Shown: positions 53,942 to 62,706 of the stretch, one piece after another | How positions within the stretch are numbered: the stretch's first letter is position 1 | Layout: every line of letters starts with the position of its first letter | Origin: CAZCDS01 sp964497585 | Lineage (GTDB): Bacteria; Desulfobacterota; Desulfomonilia; Desulfomonilales; Desulfomonilaceae | NCBI GenBank assembly: GCA_964497585.1 | Contig: CAZCDS010000026.1 | Location: 20,298-84,297 of the forward strand | Length of the DNA: 64,000 nt | Reading direction: 5' to 3' | The notes under the pieces: model-generated | Database searches by the model: none | Told to the model about the DNA's origin: nothing | What the model saw: the letters and a program-made list of their open reading frames with translations, nothing else | Translations under genes and position numbers: made by a program

Positions 53942-54658
53942 ATGAGACGGATGTATGTGGTGTGGATTCTGGTTGGAGTGGTAGGTCTGGCTTCGCTTGT
54001 GATGGTCAATGCCGGCGATCAGAAGTGGTGCCCTTTGTGCAGCATGAACTTGAAAATGTTCTGGAAGACAAACCATTGGTTGACCTTCGCGGACGGGAAA
54101 GAAGTCGGCTATTGCAGCATCCATTGTGCTTCCATCGTTCATAAGAAGAAAGGCCGGGAAATCAAGGGCTGGAAGGCAGTCGACTATGACAGCAAGAAAC
54201 TGATCGATGCGCGCAAAGCTTTTTTCCTCATCGGCAGTGACCTGCCGGGAACCATGACGGCGACAAGTAAGCTCGCTTTTGCTTCCCGTGAAGTCGCGGA
54301 GAGGTACCAAAAGAAGCATGGCGGCAGTGTCGGCACCTTTGAGGACGCGCTGAAGCGTGCCGTGGCGGATTTGGGCCCTGACAAATCGATGCTCACCAAG
54401 AAAGTGGCCAAGATCTCACTCATGGGAAAGAAGCTGGCCCAAAAGAATGGCTGCTATTCGTGTCACGGACCCGGAGGAACCGGCGGCAAGGCCCCCGCGT
54501 GGAACAGTCCTGCGTTCGCAAAAAACATGGCAAACCGGGTAAGAATCAAGACGGCGATCTTGAACGGATGCCCGGGGATGAAAGGCTTTCGCGGAAAGAT
54601 CCCTGAGAAAGACCTTCATGCAATTGCATTGTACGTGTGGAGTCAGCGGCCGAAATAG
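53942..54658 (+). CDS. NosL-type copper-binding protein fused to cytochrome c
   Basis: This 238-residue exported protein has a signal or anchor helix (about 5-23) and AGGAGATG before the start. The N-terminal domain is NosL-like: Cys30-Pro-Leu-Cys33-Ser-Met35, then GYCSIHCASI (Cys58, Cys62), which together resemble the CxxCGM and later Cys pair of NosL copper chaperones. The C-terminal domain is a mono-haem class I cytochrome c with CYSCH (Cys171, Cys174, His175) and a likely axial Met213 in GCPGMKGFRG. The fusion of a Cu(I)-binding domain to a haem domain suggests redox-linked metal handling. I do not know a named protein of this architecture. Confidence 0.8.
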   Translation: MRRMYVVWILVGVVGLASLVMVNAGDQKWCPLCSMNLKMFWKTNHWLTFADGKEVGYCSIHCASIVHKKKGREIKGWKAVDYDSKKLIDARKAFFLIGSDLPGTMTATSKLAFASREVAERYQKKHGGSVGTFEDALKRAVADLGPDKSMLTKKVAKISLMGKKLAQKNGCYSCHGPGGTGGKAPAWNSPAFAKNMANRVRIKTAILNGCPGMKGFRGKIPEKDLHAIALYVWSQRPK

Positions 54659-54762
54659 GCAGGGCAATCGACCCGGGGGCGGCGAGGACAGCCGCTCTGC
54701 TGTTCGTGGACAACGATGGGCCCCTTTGAAGCTCGATCTGTCTACCGGGGAGGACCCGTATC

Positions 54763-55206
54763 ATGAAGATTCTACAGAGCACCTGTTGTCTGGTGATGAT
54801 CGTGACCGGTCTGCTCTTGTTAGCGGGCATCTCAGTCCAGGCTGGTGGTCCCACGCGGTGCATCGTATGCGGCATGGACGTATCCAAATATCCTCATACC
54901 CGGTACGTGGTGAAGACGGAGGACGGGAAGGAATATGTGACGTGCGGGGTGCAGTGCGGTCTCACGTTGCACTTGAGATTCAAAGAGAAGTGGAACTCCG
55001 CCACGGCCACTGATCTCCTGAGCAATCGTCCCTTTAAGGCGCGGGAAGGGGCTTACGTCTACAAGAGCAGCGTCATAACCGACATGGCTCCTGGGTTCAT
55101 CGCGTTCAGCCGCAAGGCCAACGCGGAGAAATTTGCAAAAGGCTTCGGTGGCAAGGTCGTGACCTACGATGAGGCTCTGGACATCTGGCGAAAACAGATG
55201 GACTGA
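54763..55206 (+). CDS. nosL: NosL-family copper-binding protein
   Basis: This 147-residue exported protein has a signal peptide (about 1-27). The mature part has the NosL motif CIVCGM (Cys33-x2-Cys36-Gly-Met38), the strand YVVKTEDGKEYVTCGVQCGLTL (Cys61, Cys65), and the C-terminal SSVITDMAPGFIAFSRKANAEKF, found in NosL relatives. NosL binds Cu(I) and delivers it to nitrous-oxide reductase. No NosZ, NosD, NosF or NosY gene is present here, so copper supply to NosZ is not supported. The adjacent FtsX/LolD genes suggest a different client. Confidence 0.85.
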   Translation: MKILQSTCCLVMIVTGLLLLAGISVQAGGPTRCIVCGMDVSKYPHTRYVVKTEDGKEYVTCGVQCGLTLHLRFKEKWNSATATDLLSNRPFKAREGAYVYKSSVITDMAPGFIAFSRKANAEKFAKGFGGKVVTYDEALDIWRKQMD

Positions 55207-55227
55207 GTCAGACAGAGGGTATGTTAC

Positions 55228-55554
55228 ATGGAGAGGCGGTGCAGGACGATTCTTCTGTTGTTGACCCTTTTGGTGCTTCTCACTGCAGGGGCTATTATCG
55301 CGGACATCAGGAGCTGGAGCGGGCAACAGGCCGAAGACATGCGAACTTTCCAGAGGGCTACGGGAGGTCTGGGCATGGGTGCCATTGCGACGCCCCTCTG
55401 GCAGTTCATAAACTACGACCCCCGGATTCTCTCCGTCGACGACTCCATTACCTGGCCCGTCCCAGGGGGGTATTCTTTCGGTCCTGACCGGACAGGTACA
55501 GTGAGCTATTTTGAAGAGGTCACCGGAAATCAATGGATCATTCGAAGGCCATGA
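55228..55554 (+). CDS. Small exported protein of the NosL cluster
   Basis: This 108-residue protein has an N-terminal hydrophobic helix (about 8-25, LLLLTLLVLLTAGAIIAD), which may be an uncleaved anchor. The mature part is mostly polar with DMRTFQRATGGLGMGAIATP and PRILSVDDSITWPVPGGY. I do not recognise a family. It overlaps the second permease start by 22 bases and so is co-translated with it. It probably serves as a periplasmic partner of the permeases. Confidence 0.68.
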   Translation: MERRCRTILLLLTLLVLLTAGAIIADIRSWSGQQAEDMRTFQRATGGLGMGAIATPLWQFINYDPRILSVDDSITWPVPGGYSFGPDRTGTVSYFEEVTGNQWIIRRP

Positions 55555-56708
55555 AACACAAGAATCTGCTGTTTGCGGCCCTTGCCGACGTCCTTCGACG
55601 ACCGGTCCGATCGGTGGTGGCCATTCTCTGCCTTGCTGCGGCAATCTTCCCGATCTTCACTGCCTTGGCCGTTTCCGAGGGTGTGCGATTTCAGGCCCGG
55701 ATCTCAGTGGAGCGAGGAGCTGACCTCTATGTATCGCAGGACCAGTACGGCGGTGATGGACCGGTTGCACTGGCAAGTCTCAAGGATCTTACAGCACTCG
55801 AAGTGGTGGAGAAGGCAACCCCTCGGGTTGTGGGTAGAACCTACTTCGTGGACCGGCTCGTCTCGGTTGTCGGACTGGACCGGGACGGACTGAGGATGCT
55901 CAAGGACCTGGTACGCGGAAACATCCCGGAGAGTGCCGGCCAGGTGCTCGTGGGTCAGGGAGTTGCCGAGGAGTTTGGAATCAAGGTCGACCTCCCTTTT
56001 ACCCTGGCCGCAAACAATCGCAAAGTGTTCAAGTGCGTGGGGATACTTCCTTATACCTGCCTGTGGAGTTCCGACGTGCTTGTCATGCATTACAAGGACG
56101 CGAATGACTTTTTCAGGATACCCGGGCACGCGTCTCATTTCCTGCTCTACGCACCCCGCAAACGATCGCGAGTGGTGGCACGCACTATCGAGAATCGAAC
56201 ACTTCCCGGAGAGCCGCGCCGCGCGCGGTTCAAAGTGGAAGATCGCAAAACCGCGCTCGCGAAACTCCAATCAGGTTTCGGCTGGACGGGCGGTGTCTTC
56301 ACGGTCCTCTGGCTGATCGGATCGGTGATGGCGGTTCTGGTTCTGCTAATCACTTCCGGCATCGGCCTGAGGGAATTGCAGAAAGAGATGGGAGTAATGA
56401 AAGCGACGGGCTGGAAACGCGCGGATATGATGGAAAAGGTGGCCGTGGAACAAGGCGTGATCAGTCTGACAGCGCTCTGCCTGGCCATCCTTGTTTCAAC
56501 CGCGTGGATGAAGGGACTCAACGGATTCCTGATTGCTCAGTTTTACGTATCTGAGGTGGGGCTCGCCCCCCATGCCACTATCCCCTTCCGCACGCTTCCG
56601 TCCCACGCTCTCTTCTGCCTCCTTTTCGGGTTGTGCGTGACACAGATGGGCGGGTTGATCTCCGTGTGGTCCAACGCGTTCTCCGCGCCGGGTGAGTCAG
56701 TGAGATGA
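55533..56708 (+). CDS. FtsX/MacB-type ABC permease (second)
   Basis: This 391-residue permease resembles the one at 52563-53756: one helix (about 27-47), a periplasmic domain (VPRVTGRTY there, ATPRVVGRTYFVDRLVSVVG here), then three helices with the coupling loop KEMGVMKATGWKRADMMEKVAVE. It starts at ATG 55533, overlapping the previous gene; ATG 55551 is possible. The two permeases share a GRTY-x(2)-D(K/R) segment, which suggests duplication and a heterodimer. The ATPase gene follows with a 4-base overlap. Confidence 0.88.
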   Translation: MDHSKAMKHKNLLFAALADVLRRPVRSVVAILCLAAAIFPIFTALAVSEGVRFQARISVERGADLYVSQDQYGGDGPVALASLKDLTALEVVEKATPRVVGRTYFVDRLVSVVGLDRDGLRMLKDLVRGNIPESAGQVLVGQGVAEEFGIKVDLPFTLAANNRKVFKCVGILPYTCLWSSDVLVMHYKDANDFFRIPGHASHFLLYAPRKRSRVVARTIENRTLPGEPRRARFKVEDRKTALAKLQSGFGWTGGVFTVLWLIGSVMAVLVLLITSGIGLRELQKEMGVMKATGWKRADMMEKVAVEQGVISLTALCLAILVSTAWMKGLNGFLIAQFYVSEVGLAPHATIPFRTLPSHALFCLLFGLCVTQMGGLISVWSNAFSAPGESVR

Positions 56709-57406
56709 CCGAAGAGCCGATCCTTCGAACGGAGGGAGTCTCCAAAGTATACAAGGCGGGCAAAGCCGATGAGGTCCGTGCCGTTGAGGATGTCTCTCTG
56801 AAGGTAATGCAGAATCAGTACGTGGTCCTCTACGGTCCTTCCGGATCGGGCAAGACAACACTGCTCAGCCTGCTCGGGACGATAGATAGGCCGACGAGCG
56901 GAAAGGTATTCCTGCACGGTAAGGACCTGAGCAGATTATCTGACCTGGAATTGTCACGTATAAGACGGGAAACCATAGGTTTCGTGTTTCAAAACTTCAA
57001 CCTGCTGTCGGGCCTGTCGGCATGGGAAAATGTTTCCTATCCATTGATCCCGATTGGCATCTCTTACAAAGACCGCTTTCGTAGGGCCTCGGAACTTCTG
57101 GCGAAACTGGGCCTCGGCGATCGACTCAATCACTCATCCGAAGAGCTGAGCGGCGGCGAACAGCAGCGAGTGGCCATAGCCCGGGCCCTGGCCAATGACC
57201 CGGAAATCCTCATCGCGGACGAGCCGACCTCCAACATTGACGCGGATTCTGTGGAGAGGCTCCTGGAGATTCTTAGAGATCTCAAGGCAGACGGTAAGAC
57301 CCTCGTCCTCTCATCCCATGATCCGGTGTTTCAGAGTCAGGGTGAAGTGCTTTTCAACCTGGATCGCGGCAGACTGACCGGAATGCGTGGCCCGATCTCA
57401 AGATAA
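56705..57406 (+). CDS. LolD/MacB-type ABC ATPase
   Basis: This 233-residue ATPase has Walker A GPSGSGKTT, the Q-loop FVFQNFNLLSGLSAWENV, signature LSGGEQQRVAIARAL, Walker B ILIADEPTSNID, and the His switch in SSHDP. The FNLL-x(2)-L-x-A-x-ENV Q-loop is typical of LolD/MacB-type ATPases, which power FtsX-like permeases. The start codon overlaps the preceding stop (ATGA), so it belongs to this permease pair. Confidence 0.92.
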   Translation: MTEEPILRTEGVSKVYKAGKADEVRAVEDVSLKVMQNQYVVLYGPSGSGKTTLLSLLGTIDRPTSGKVFLHGKDLSRLSDLELSRIRRETIGFVFQNFNLLSGLSAWENVSYPLIPIGISYKDRFRRASELLAKLGLGDRLNHSSEELSGGEQQRVAIARALANDPEILIADEPTSNIDADSVERLLEILRDLKADGKTLVLSSHDPVFQSQGEVLFNLDRGRLTGMRGPISR

Positions 57407-57418
57407 GAGATATCGGTA

Positions 57419-58438
57419 ATGATCCTCAACGTCTTCAGCATGACGGAACTGTTCATCGCTTTTATATCATTGGTCCTGATGTTGTGGGGCGGCGCGCTAG
57501 CGTTCGTGCTCGCCTCGCGGTGGAAACGTGCCACCACGGTCGAAGAACGGACCCGTGTGGAAGATTCGTCTCACCTGGTGCTGCTGGTTTGTGTGATTGT
57601 GCTTGGTATAAGGCTTCTCAACTGGCCCTTCTTCTATGCAACCCTGCAGAGCTTCGTTCCCGACATTGACGGCGCGATGTGTATCTTCGGGGTCACTCAG
57701 GTGGAGCGGAATTTAACCGGCCTTGCCGAAATGATTAAACCGGTCTCCTTTTTTCTGGTGGGAGCCTGGCTAATCCTCCACATGCTGGATCAAAAGACGG
57801 AAACGTCCGCGCTGATGGGCCAAAAGCTCTGGTTCCTGGGCGTCACCGCTTCGATAGTCGTCGCTGATAGTCTCCTGGATGGAATTCAAATGCTTACCAT
57901 AGCGCCTGGTACGGTTGTCTCATGTTGTACCACGGTGACGGACATCCTCGAGAGACCGACAAGACTCGTGCCCAAATCAGTCCTGGGACCCGGTTATAAG
58001 GCAATTGCAGGATACGGGTATTTCGTAAGTAACGGTATCCTCATAACCGCTCTGGCCGTATTCAGGGCCCGCATGAAGCCCGGCCCCCCGGCCGGGTGGA
58101 GACGGGCTGGCCTCGGATTCCTCTTCACATACGCGATTGCCAATGCAGCCCTGTTTCTCCTGGCGCAGATCGAAGTCCACGCCCCGTGCATAATGAACCT
58201 TCCCTTTCATCACTGTTTGTACTGTCTCTGGCAATATGTGCCTGACACGATCCTCATGTACGCACTGTTCGTCCTCGGGACATGTGCGCCGGGCTGGGCC
58301 TTTCTGTTGGATCTCATCGGAAGAACAGGCGAAAGCATGGATGCGCTGTACGCGTACATCCGCGCACTCTGCAACGTATCCGTATTCTGCCTTGGAGCTT
58401 CCATGCTGATGAATGCAGTGCACCTGCTCATTGCGTGA
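57419..58438 (+). CDS. Cys-rich polytopic membrane protein of unknown family
   Basis: This 339-residue membrane protein has about eight hydrophobic segments. Its cysteines cluster at membrane-edge loops: MCIFGVTQVERN (about residue 87), VSCCTTVTDI (about 162), then CIMNLPFHHCLYCLWQY (about 260), which has Cys-x2-Cys and a His pair. Such an arrangement suggests metal or thiol chemistry at one membrane face, perhaps with the neighbouring NosL-like proteins. I do not recognise a family; it is not CcmC, CopD or VKOR by the motifs I can see. It follows the ATPase by 12 bases and overlaps the reading frame area of the next gene. Confidence 0.72.
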   Translation: MILNVFSMTELFIAFISLVLMLWGGALAFVLASRWKRATTVEERTRVEDSSHLVLLVCVIVLGIRLLNWPFFYATLQSFVPDIDGAMCIFGVTQVERNLTGLAEMIKPVSFFLVGAWLILHMLDQKTETSALMGQKLWFLGVTASIVVADSLLDGIQMLTIAPGTVVSCCTTVTDILERPTRLVPKSVLGPGYKAIAGYGYFVSNGILITALAVFRARMKPGPPAGWRRAGLGFLFTYAIANAALFLLAQIEVHAPCIMNLPFHHCLYCLWQYVPDTILMYALFVLGTCAPGWAFLLDLIGRTGESMDALYAYIRALCNVSVFCLGASMLMNAVHLLIA

Positions 58439-58451
58439 GAGAACTATTGCC

Positions 58452-59831
58452 ATGCAAAAACACCGAAAAACAATTATTGTAGTCGCCTCGCTGCTCATGG
58501 TCGCAGTACTGGCCCTTCTAGGCGGATTGCTCGGGAAAAGATCGGACAGGCTTTCAACCGGGAAAGAAGGAACCACAAAACTCCCCTGCACCTATGACGG
58601 AACAAAGATAACACCACTATATCAGGTTGAGGCCTATCTCGCCGACAATACCACAGCTCGGTTCTGTTCGGTCTACTGCGCGAGCAAGTGGTTGAAGGAA
58701 AACAAGGACCGGGTTCTCTATATGACGGTTACGGACGAGGCCACCGGTCAGAAATTTGATTCTACCTTGGGCCAATTCGTGGAAAGCGATGTCGTTACCG
58801 TGCCGGAGGTGAAGAACCGAGTCCATGTCTTCCTCAGCAAGGACGACGCATTGAAACACATTCAACAGTTTCACGGCAAGTTCGTCGAAAACCCTCTGGG
58901 CAAGAAATTCGAGTTGCCCAAGTTCGCCCAGTTCGGGAAGTTGACCGTTGGCGTTCCGGATTTGCCCGATGCGCTCCCTTTGAGACTGGCCCTGTTCCGG
59001 CCCATATTCAAGGAAAACAGGCTTGACGTCAAAGTTGTTCCGTTTCACGGCGACCAGGAAGCCACCAAGCTGTTCCGTAGCAACCGTGTCGACGCACTAT
59101 TTTGTGACTTGCCAACCGGACTCGTGCTGTCAAGGAGCACGCCGTCCGCTGCAATTGTCAAGAATGTTTTGCGCCCGAATCCCTTCAGGCCGCTGTTCGG
59201 GATCGTGGGCCAGCCTGGGAGCAAAATCCAAACGCTCAGCGAACTCGAGGGAAAGAGCATAGCTGTTCCAAGTGGCGTGAGCTTCCGGTTCTACCTGGAA
59301 TTCTATTTGAGACAGGCCGATGTGCCTCTTGACAGGATTCGAATACGGCAAACGAGAGACGTAGCGGAGGCTTGGCACAGGCTTATCTCACGCGATGTCT
59401 CGGCCGCTCTTCTCCGAAGTCCGTACACAGACATGGCAATGAAACAGGACATGGTCTTTCTCGCAGACGACCGGAGCCTTCCCTGGATGAGTGTGCTGGT
59501 CGTCAGGCTGTCTGTAATCGACAAGGAGCCTGACCTGGTCAAGAGATTTATCTTCGCCCTGGAGCAGTCAGTACTCGCGTTGAATCTCAAGCCGAACGAG
59601 TTCAGAGCAGTCTTGAAGGACCACGGGGGCATTCCCGTTGAAGCTCGGGAATTCATGCCAATGCCCATCTTCGAGGGAGCTAATGCGCCCTCCAAAAGTG
59701 AACTCGAGCACGTCGTTGCATGGCTCGCGGAGAAGGGGCTGCTACCCGGAAATTCGAAGTACGAGGACCTGGTAAACACCAAGTTCCTCCCGGATCCTGA
59801 CGGAGTGGGCCTGGCTTTCTGTTGCCGCTAA
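58452..59831 (+). CDS. NosL-like domain fused to an ABC solute-binding domain
   Basis: This 459-residue exported protein starts at ATG 58452; a longer frame back into the previous gene is less likely. After an N-terminal helix (about 8-27), a NosL-like segment has TKLPCTYDG (Cys46) and TTARFCSVYCASKWL (Cys72, Cys76); the canonical CxxCGM pair is reduced to one Cys. From about residue 155 a type II periplasmic-binding domain of the NMT1/SsuA type follows (KLTVGVPDLPDALPLRLALF, then NRVDALFCDLPTGL, SELEGKSIAVPSG). The protein ends in CCR. It probably senses or delivers the substrate of the permease pair. A cofactor or metal complex as ligand is inferred from the NosL part. Confidence 0.8.
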   Translation: MQKHRKTIIVVASLLMVAVLALLGGLLGKRSDRLSTGKEGTTKLPCTYDGTKITPLYQVEAYLADNTTARFCSVYCASKWLKENKDRVLYMTVTDEATGQKFDSTLGQFVESDVVTVPEVKNRVHVFLSKDDALKHIQQFHGKFVENPLGKKFELPKFAQFGKLTVGVPDLPDALPLRLALFRPIFKENRLDVKVVPFHGDQEATKLFRSNRVDALFCDLPTGLVLSRSTPSAAIVKNVLRPNPFRPLFGIVGQPGSKIQTLSELEGKSIAVPSGVSFRFYLEFYLRQADVPLDRIRIRQTRDVAEAWHRLISRDVSAALLRSPYTDMAMKQDMVFLADDRSLPWMSVLVVRLSVIDKEPDLVKRFIFALEQSVLALNLKPNEFRAVLKDHGGIPVEAREFMPMPIFEGANAPSKSELEHVVAWLAEKGLLPGNSKYEDLVNTKFLPDPDGVGLAFCCR

Positions 59832-59949
59832 ATGTCCTGCATATGGCGGGTGAGACGAGTGATATCCCTTATCGGGTTTCGGCTCACGTCCCTGGTTTGA
59901 CAAAGCGCGGCAGATTCAGGTGCGCGCAGTCGCGAAAGGTGAAGAGAGA

Positions 59950-61458
59950 ATGTCGCTGCGTGATCTTACATTAGTCGATATGATTGACAAGCATGCCCGT
60001 CTGAGAGGGGATCAGACAGCCTTCGTCGGTGAAGACAGGCAATGGAGCTTTCGCGAATTCGCGGACGATGCCGACGACCTGGCTGGCGGTCTGCTTTCCC
60101 TGGGTGTGACCAGGGGACAAAGAATCGCTGTATTCGTTTACAATTGCTATGAATTCTTCCTTCTCTACGCGGCTGCCGCCAGATTGGGAGCGATCGTGGT
60201 CCCGGTGAACTGGAGACTCAAACCGGAAGAGGTCCAGCAAATAATCGAGGATTGCACGCCGAAAGTCCTGGTAGCTTCGCCAGATTTCGCAGATTCATTG
60301 GCGCCCGTGTTGGATAGCTGTCCTTTCACGGAGCATCGCTTGGTTACAGGGGAAGCAATCCCCGGCTATCGGCCCCTGAGCGACGTTCTGAGTTCGTCCC
60401 ACAACGCGGAACCGGTGCGTATTGACCAGGACGATCCTCTTATCATAATTCATACCGCAGCAGTCGACGGGAGACCACGTGGAGCAGTGCTCACGCATCG
60501 TAATCTCGTAGCAGCGGGGTTGCAGGTCGTGCTGCCGATGAATATCCGCTCTGACGCAGTGTACGTCAATCTCATGCCCGTGTTCCATGTAATGGGTCTG
60601 GAGATGGCCGTGGCTGTGCTTATGGCGGGAGGCCGAAATGTCATCTTGAAACGATTCGACGCTGGGGAGGCGGCAAGACATATACGACAGCAACAGGCCA
60701 CCATTATTGCCACGGTTCCTCCTATGCTCTCTTCCCTCTTGGACGAAGCCGACAGAAGCGGTAGCCACTTGACCGGTCTTCGGGTCGTGGCGGGTCTCTT
60801 TGACGACCCTGAAACCATCCGCCGGTGCCAACGAACTACGGGAGCACAGTTCTGGTCGGGATACGGACAAACTGAGACCTCCGGATACATTTCTCTGGCG
60901 CCCTACGACGAGAGACCCGGCTCCTCCGGCTGCGAGGGTCCCATGGTAAGTCTCCAATTGGTCGACGAGTATGATCGCCCGGTCCGGCCGGGTGAATCCG
61001 GCGAAATAGCTGTCAGAGGCCCCGTCGTCTTCCGTGAGTACTGGAACCTGAAAGAAGAGACTGCGCACACGCTACGGGACGGATGGCATCATACAGGGGA
61101 CGTGGGCAAGCTCGAGGAGAACGGATACCTCTGGTATCTCCACAGGAAGGCCGAAAAGGAGCTGATCAAACCCGGCGGCGAAAACGTATATCCTGCTGAA
61201 GTTGAAAAGGCGCTCGTACAGCACGAAGACGTTGTGGAGGCTTGTGTCTTCGGTGTGCCTGACAAAGAATGGGGCGAAGTGGTAAAGGCGGTGTGCGTCC
61301 TGAGCCCGACTGGCACCCTGAACGAAAAGGAACTGATCGAGTTCGTCTCTTCACGAATTGCGGGTTACAAGAAACCGAAACACATTGAATTCGTGGAATC
61401 CCTCCCGAAAAAGGAGGATGGTTCGGTCGACAGGGAGAAGGTTAAGGCCGGATCTTGA
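59950..61458 (+). CDS. AMP-dependent acyl-CoA ligase-like protein with altered motifs
   Basis: This 502-residue member of the acyl-CoA ligase family starts at ATG 59950 with GAAGAGAG upstream. The fold markers are present (SGYGQTETSGYISL, DGWHHTGDVG, ELIKPGGENVYPAEVEKAL). Two catalytic motifs are altered: the phosphate loop reads HTAAVDGRPRG (169-178) instead of TSGTTGxPKG, and the C-terminal motif reads LPKKEDGSVDRE, with Ser492 where the adenylation Lys normally sits. The enzyme may be slow, may use a different carboxylate activation, or may be inactive. It lies 118 bases after the NosL/binding-protein fusion and before the ankyrin genes; its pathway link is unclear. Confidence 0.82.
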   Translation: MSLRDLTLVDMIDKHARLRGDQTAFVGEDRQWSFREFADDADDLAGGLLSLGVTRGQRIAVFVYNCYEFFLLYAAAARLGAIVVPVNWRLKPEEVQQIIEDCTPKVLVASPDFADSLAPVLDSCPFTEHRLVTGEAIPGYRPLSDVLSSSHNAEPVRIDQDDPLIIIHTAAVDGRPRGAVLTHRNLVAAGLQVVLPMNIRSDAVYVNLMPVFHVMGLEMAVAVLMAGGRNVILKRFDAGEAARHIRQQQATIIATVPPMLSSLLDEADRSGSHLTGLRVVAGLFDDPETIRRCQRTTGAQFWSGYGQTETSGYISLAPYDERPGSSGCEGPMVSLQLVDEYDRPVRPGESGEIAVRGPVVFREYWNLKEETAHTLRDGWHHTGDVGKLEENGYLWYLHRKAEKELIKPGGENVYPAEVEKALVQHEDVVEACVFGVPDKEWGEVVKAVCVLSPTGTLNEKELIEFVSSRIAGYKKPKHIEFVESLPKKEDGSVDREKVKAGS

Positions 61459-61516
61459 AAACCCTTTGGGCGCAGCCACAGGAGATACCCGATTTTTCGG
61501 AAGGAGGCTCAGCTCA

Positions 61517-62380
61517 GTGGCACGTACAATTACCCCTCTCGCAGCGTTCGTCGCAGCGCTGCACATCGCACAGTGTCTCTGTTCCTTTACCTCCGACGCC
61601 CCGGCCGCGCCTCAGGACATGGACCCAGCCCTGGTGGAAGCTTGCAGGACGGGCGATAAAAAAGAGGTTCTCAGGCTCTTGGACGAGGGGGCGGACGTCA
61701 ACGCAAAGGGTAGGCTCGGTGAGACCTCTTTGATGGTCGCATCGGAGAATGGCCGAGACAAAATCGCACAACTCCTCTTGGAGAAGGGCGCTGATCCGGC
61801 GGTCACCGATATGTGGGGGCAGACCGCGTTGCTCATTGCAGCAGAGCGTGGTCATGTCGCGCTGGTGGAACTGCTCCTGTGACATCACGTCGACATGAAC
61901 GTTGTGGACAAGGACGGTCAGGGCGCCTTTGGAAAGGCTTTCCTGAAGGGTCGCAACGACGTGGTGAACCTGCTGCTGAAAAAAGGTGCCGATGTAAACT
62001 CCAAGGGATCCTGGGGCAGGCTGCCGCTCATTGAGGCTTCCCGCGAAGGTGATTCGAAGACCGTCAAACTGCTCTTGGGAATAGGAGCGGATGCCAATGC
62101 ACGGGACGCCAATGGATGTACGGCTCTCACCGCGACGGCCGCTGGGAGCAAGTGTCTCCGAGAGATTGCCGGTAAGAAAGCTGAAGATCGTCTTCGCCGT
62201 CCTCCTTATCGTAGCAGGAAACGACATGCTCTTGAGCCATGCCTAACCGAGAAGTACAGCCGGGACGGGCTGTCGGTGAAGGCTTATGCCGAAGAGATAG
62301 GACTTGAGCGTACAACTCCCTCCGCTCCTCGGTCAACCGCAATCTTGGCCATGTGCCATCACCCAAATGCGGCCCGATAG
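61517..62380 (+). pseudogene. Ankyrin-repeat protein interrupted by in-frame TGA
   Basis: The frame starts at GTG 61517 behind AAGGAGG and encodes a signal peptide (about 1-20), then ankyrin repeats such as VLRLLDEGADVNAKG and QLLLEKGADPAV. At 61880-61882 a TGA falls inside VELLL-x-HHVDMN, where ankyrin repeats usually have Arg, and the same frame continues with two more repeats (NLLLKKGADVNSKG, KLLLGIGADANARD). The end after about 62160 loses the pattern and may be out of frame. One base change of a CGA codon would give this stop. The downstream part could be translated separately from ATG 61895. Confidence 0.75.
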
Positions 62381-62706
62381 TACCAGGCCGTGTCCGGGTG
62401 ACGAGCACGGTGGAAAAGACGGTTGACGGAGTGACGGAGGATGAAGTACGCTCTGAAATAGGCCAAAAGGGCCTTTTCATCAACGTGAGAACGGTTTTGC
62501 CTTCGTCCGGTCGTGTGGGAGTCAAAACGGAGGCCTTTTCGGGGTCAGCGGGGCGACCCCTCCGTCCCTGGCGGTTCCATAACGGTCAAAATGGCGAGGC
62601 CGTTGCATAATTTCGATTGACAGGTCCCTATGCCAACATGGTTGCGTTGACACCATTTCTCAGGGTGGGATTCTTCTCCTGTCGATTCTTTCGCTGGTGA
62701 ATCGAG
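62381..62706. other. Gap between the ankyrin genes
   Basis: This stretch of 326 bases has no convincing gene. A short plus-strand frame (VEKTVDGVTEDEVRSEIG region) is protein-like but has no start or known match, and could be the tail of a decayed gene. Confidence 0.4.

Noticed and set aside
53942..55206. A nitrous-oxide reductase (nos) operon
   Set aside because: NosL-like proteins are present, but no NosZ catalytic subunit, NosD, NosF or NosY was found, and the ABC permeases are FtsX-type.
61880..61882. TGA read as selenocysteine in the ankyrin gene
   Set aside because: The position is an ordinary ankyrin Arg site in a repeat with no redox role, and no typical selenoprotein context is seen, so a nonsense change is simpler.
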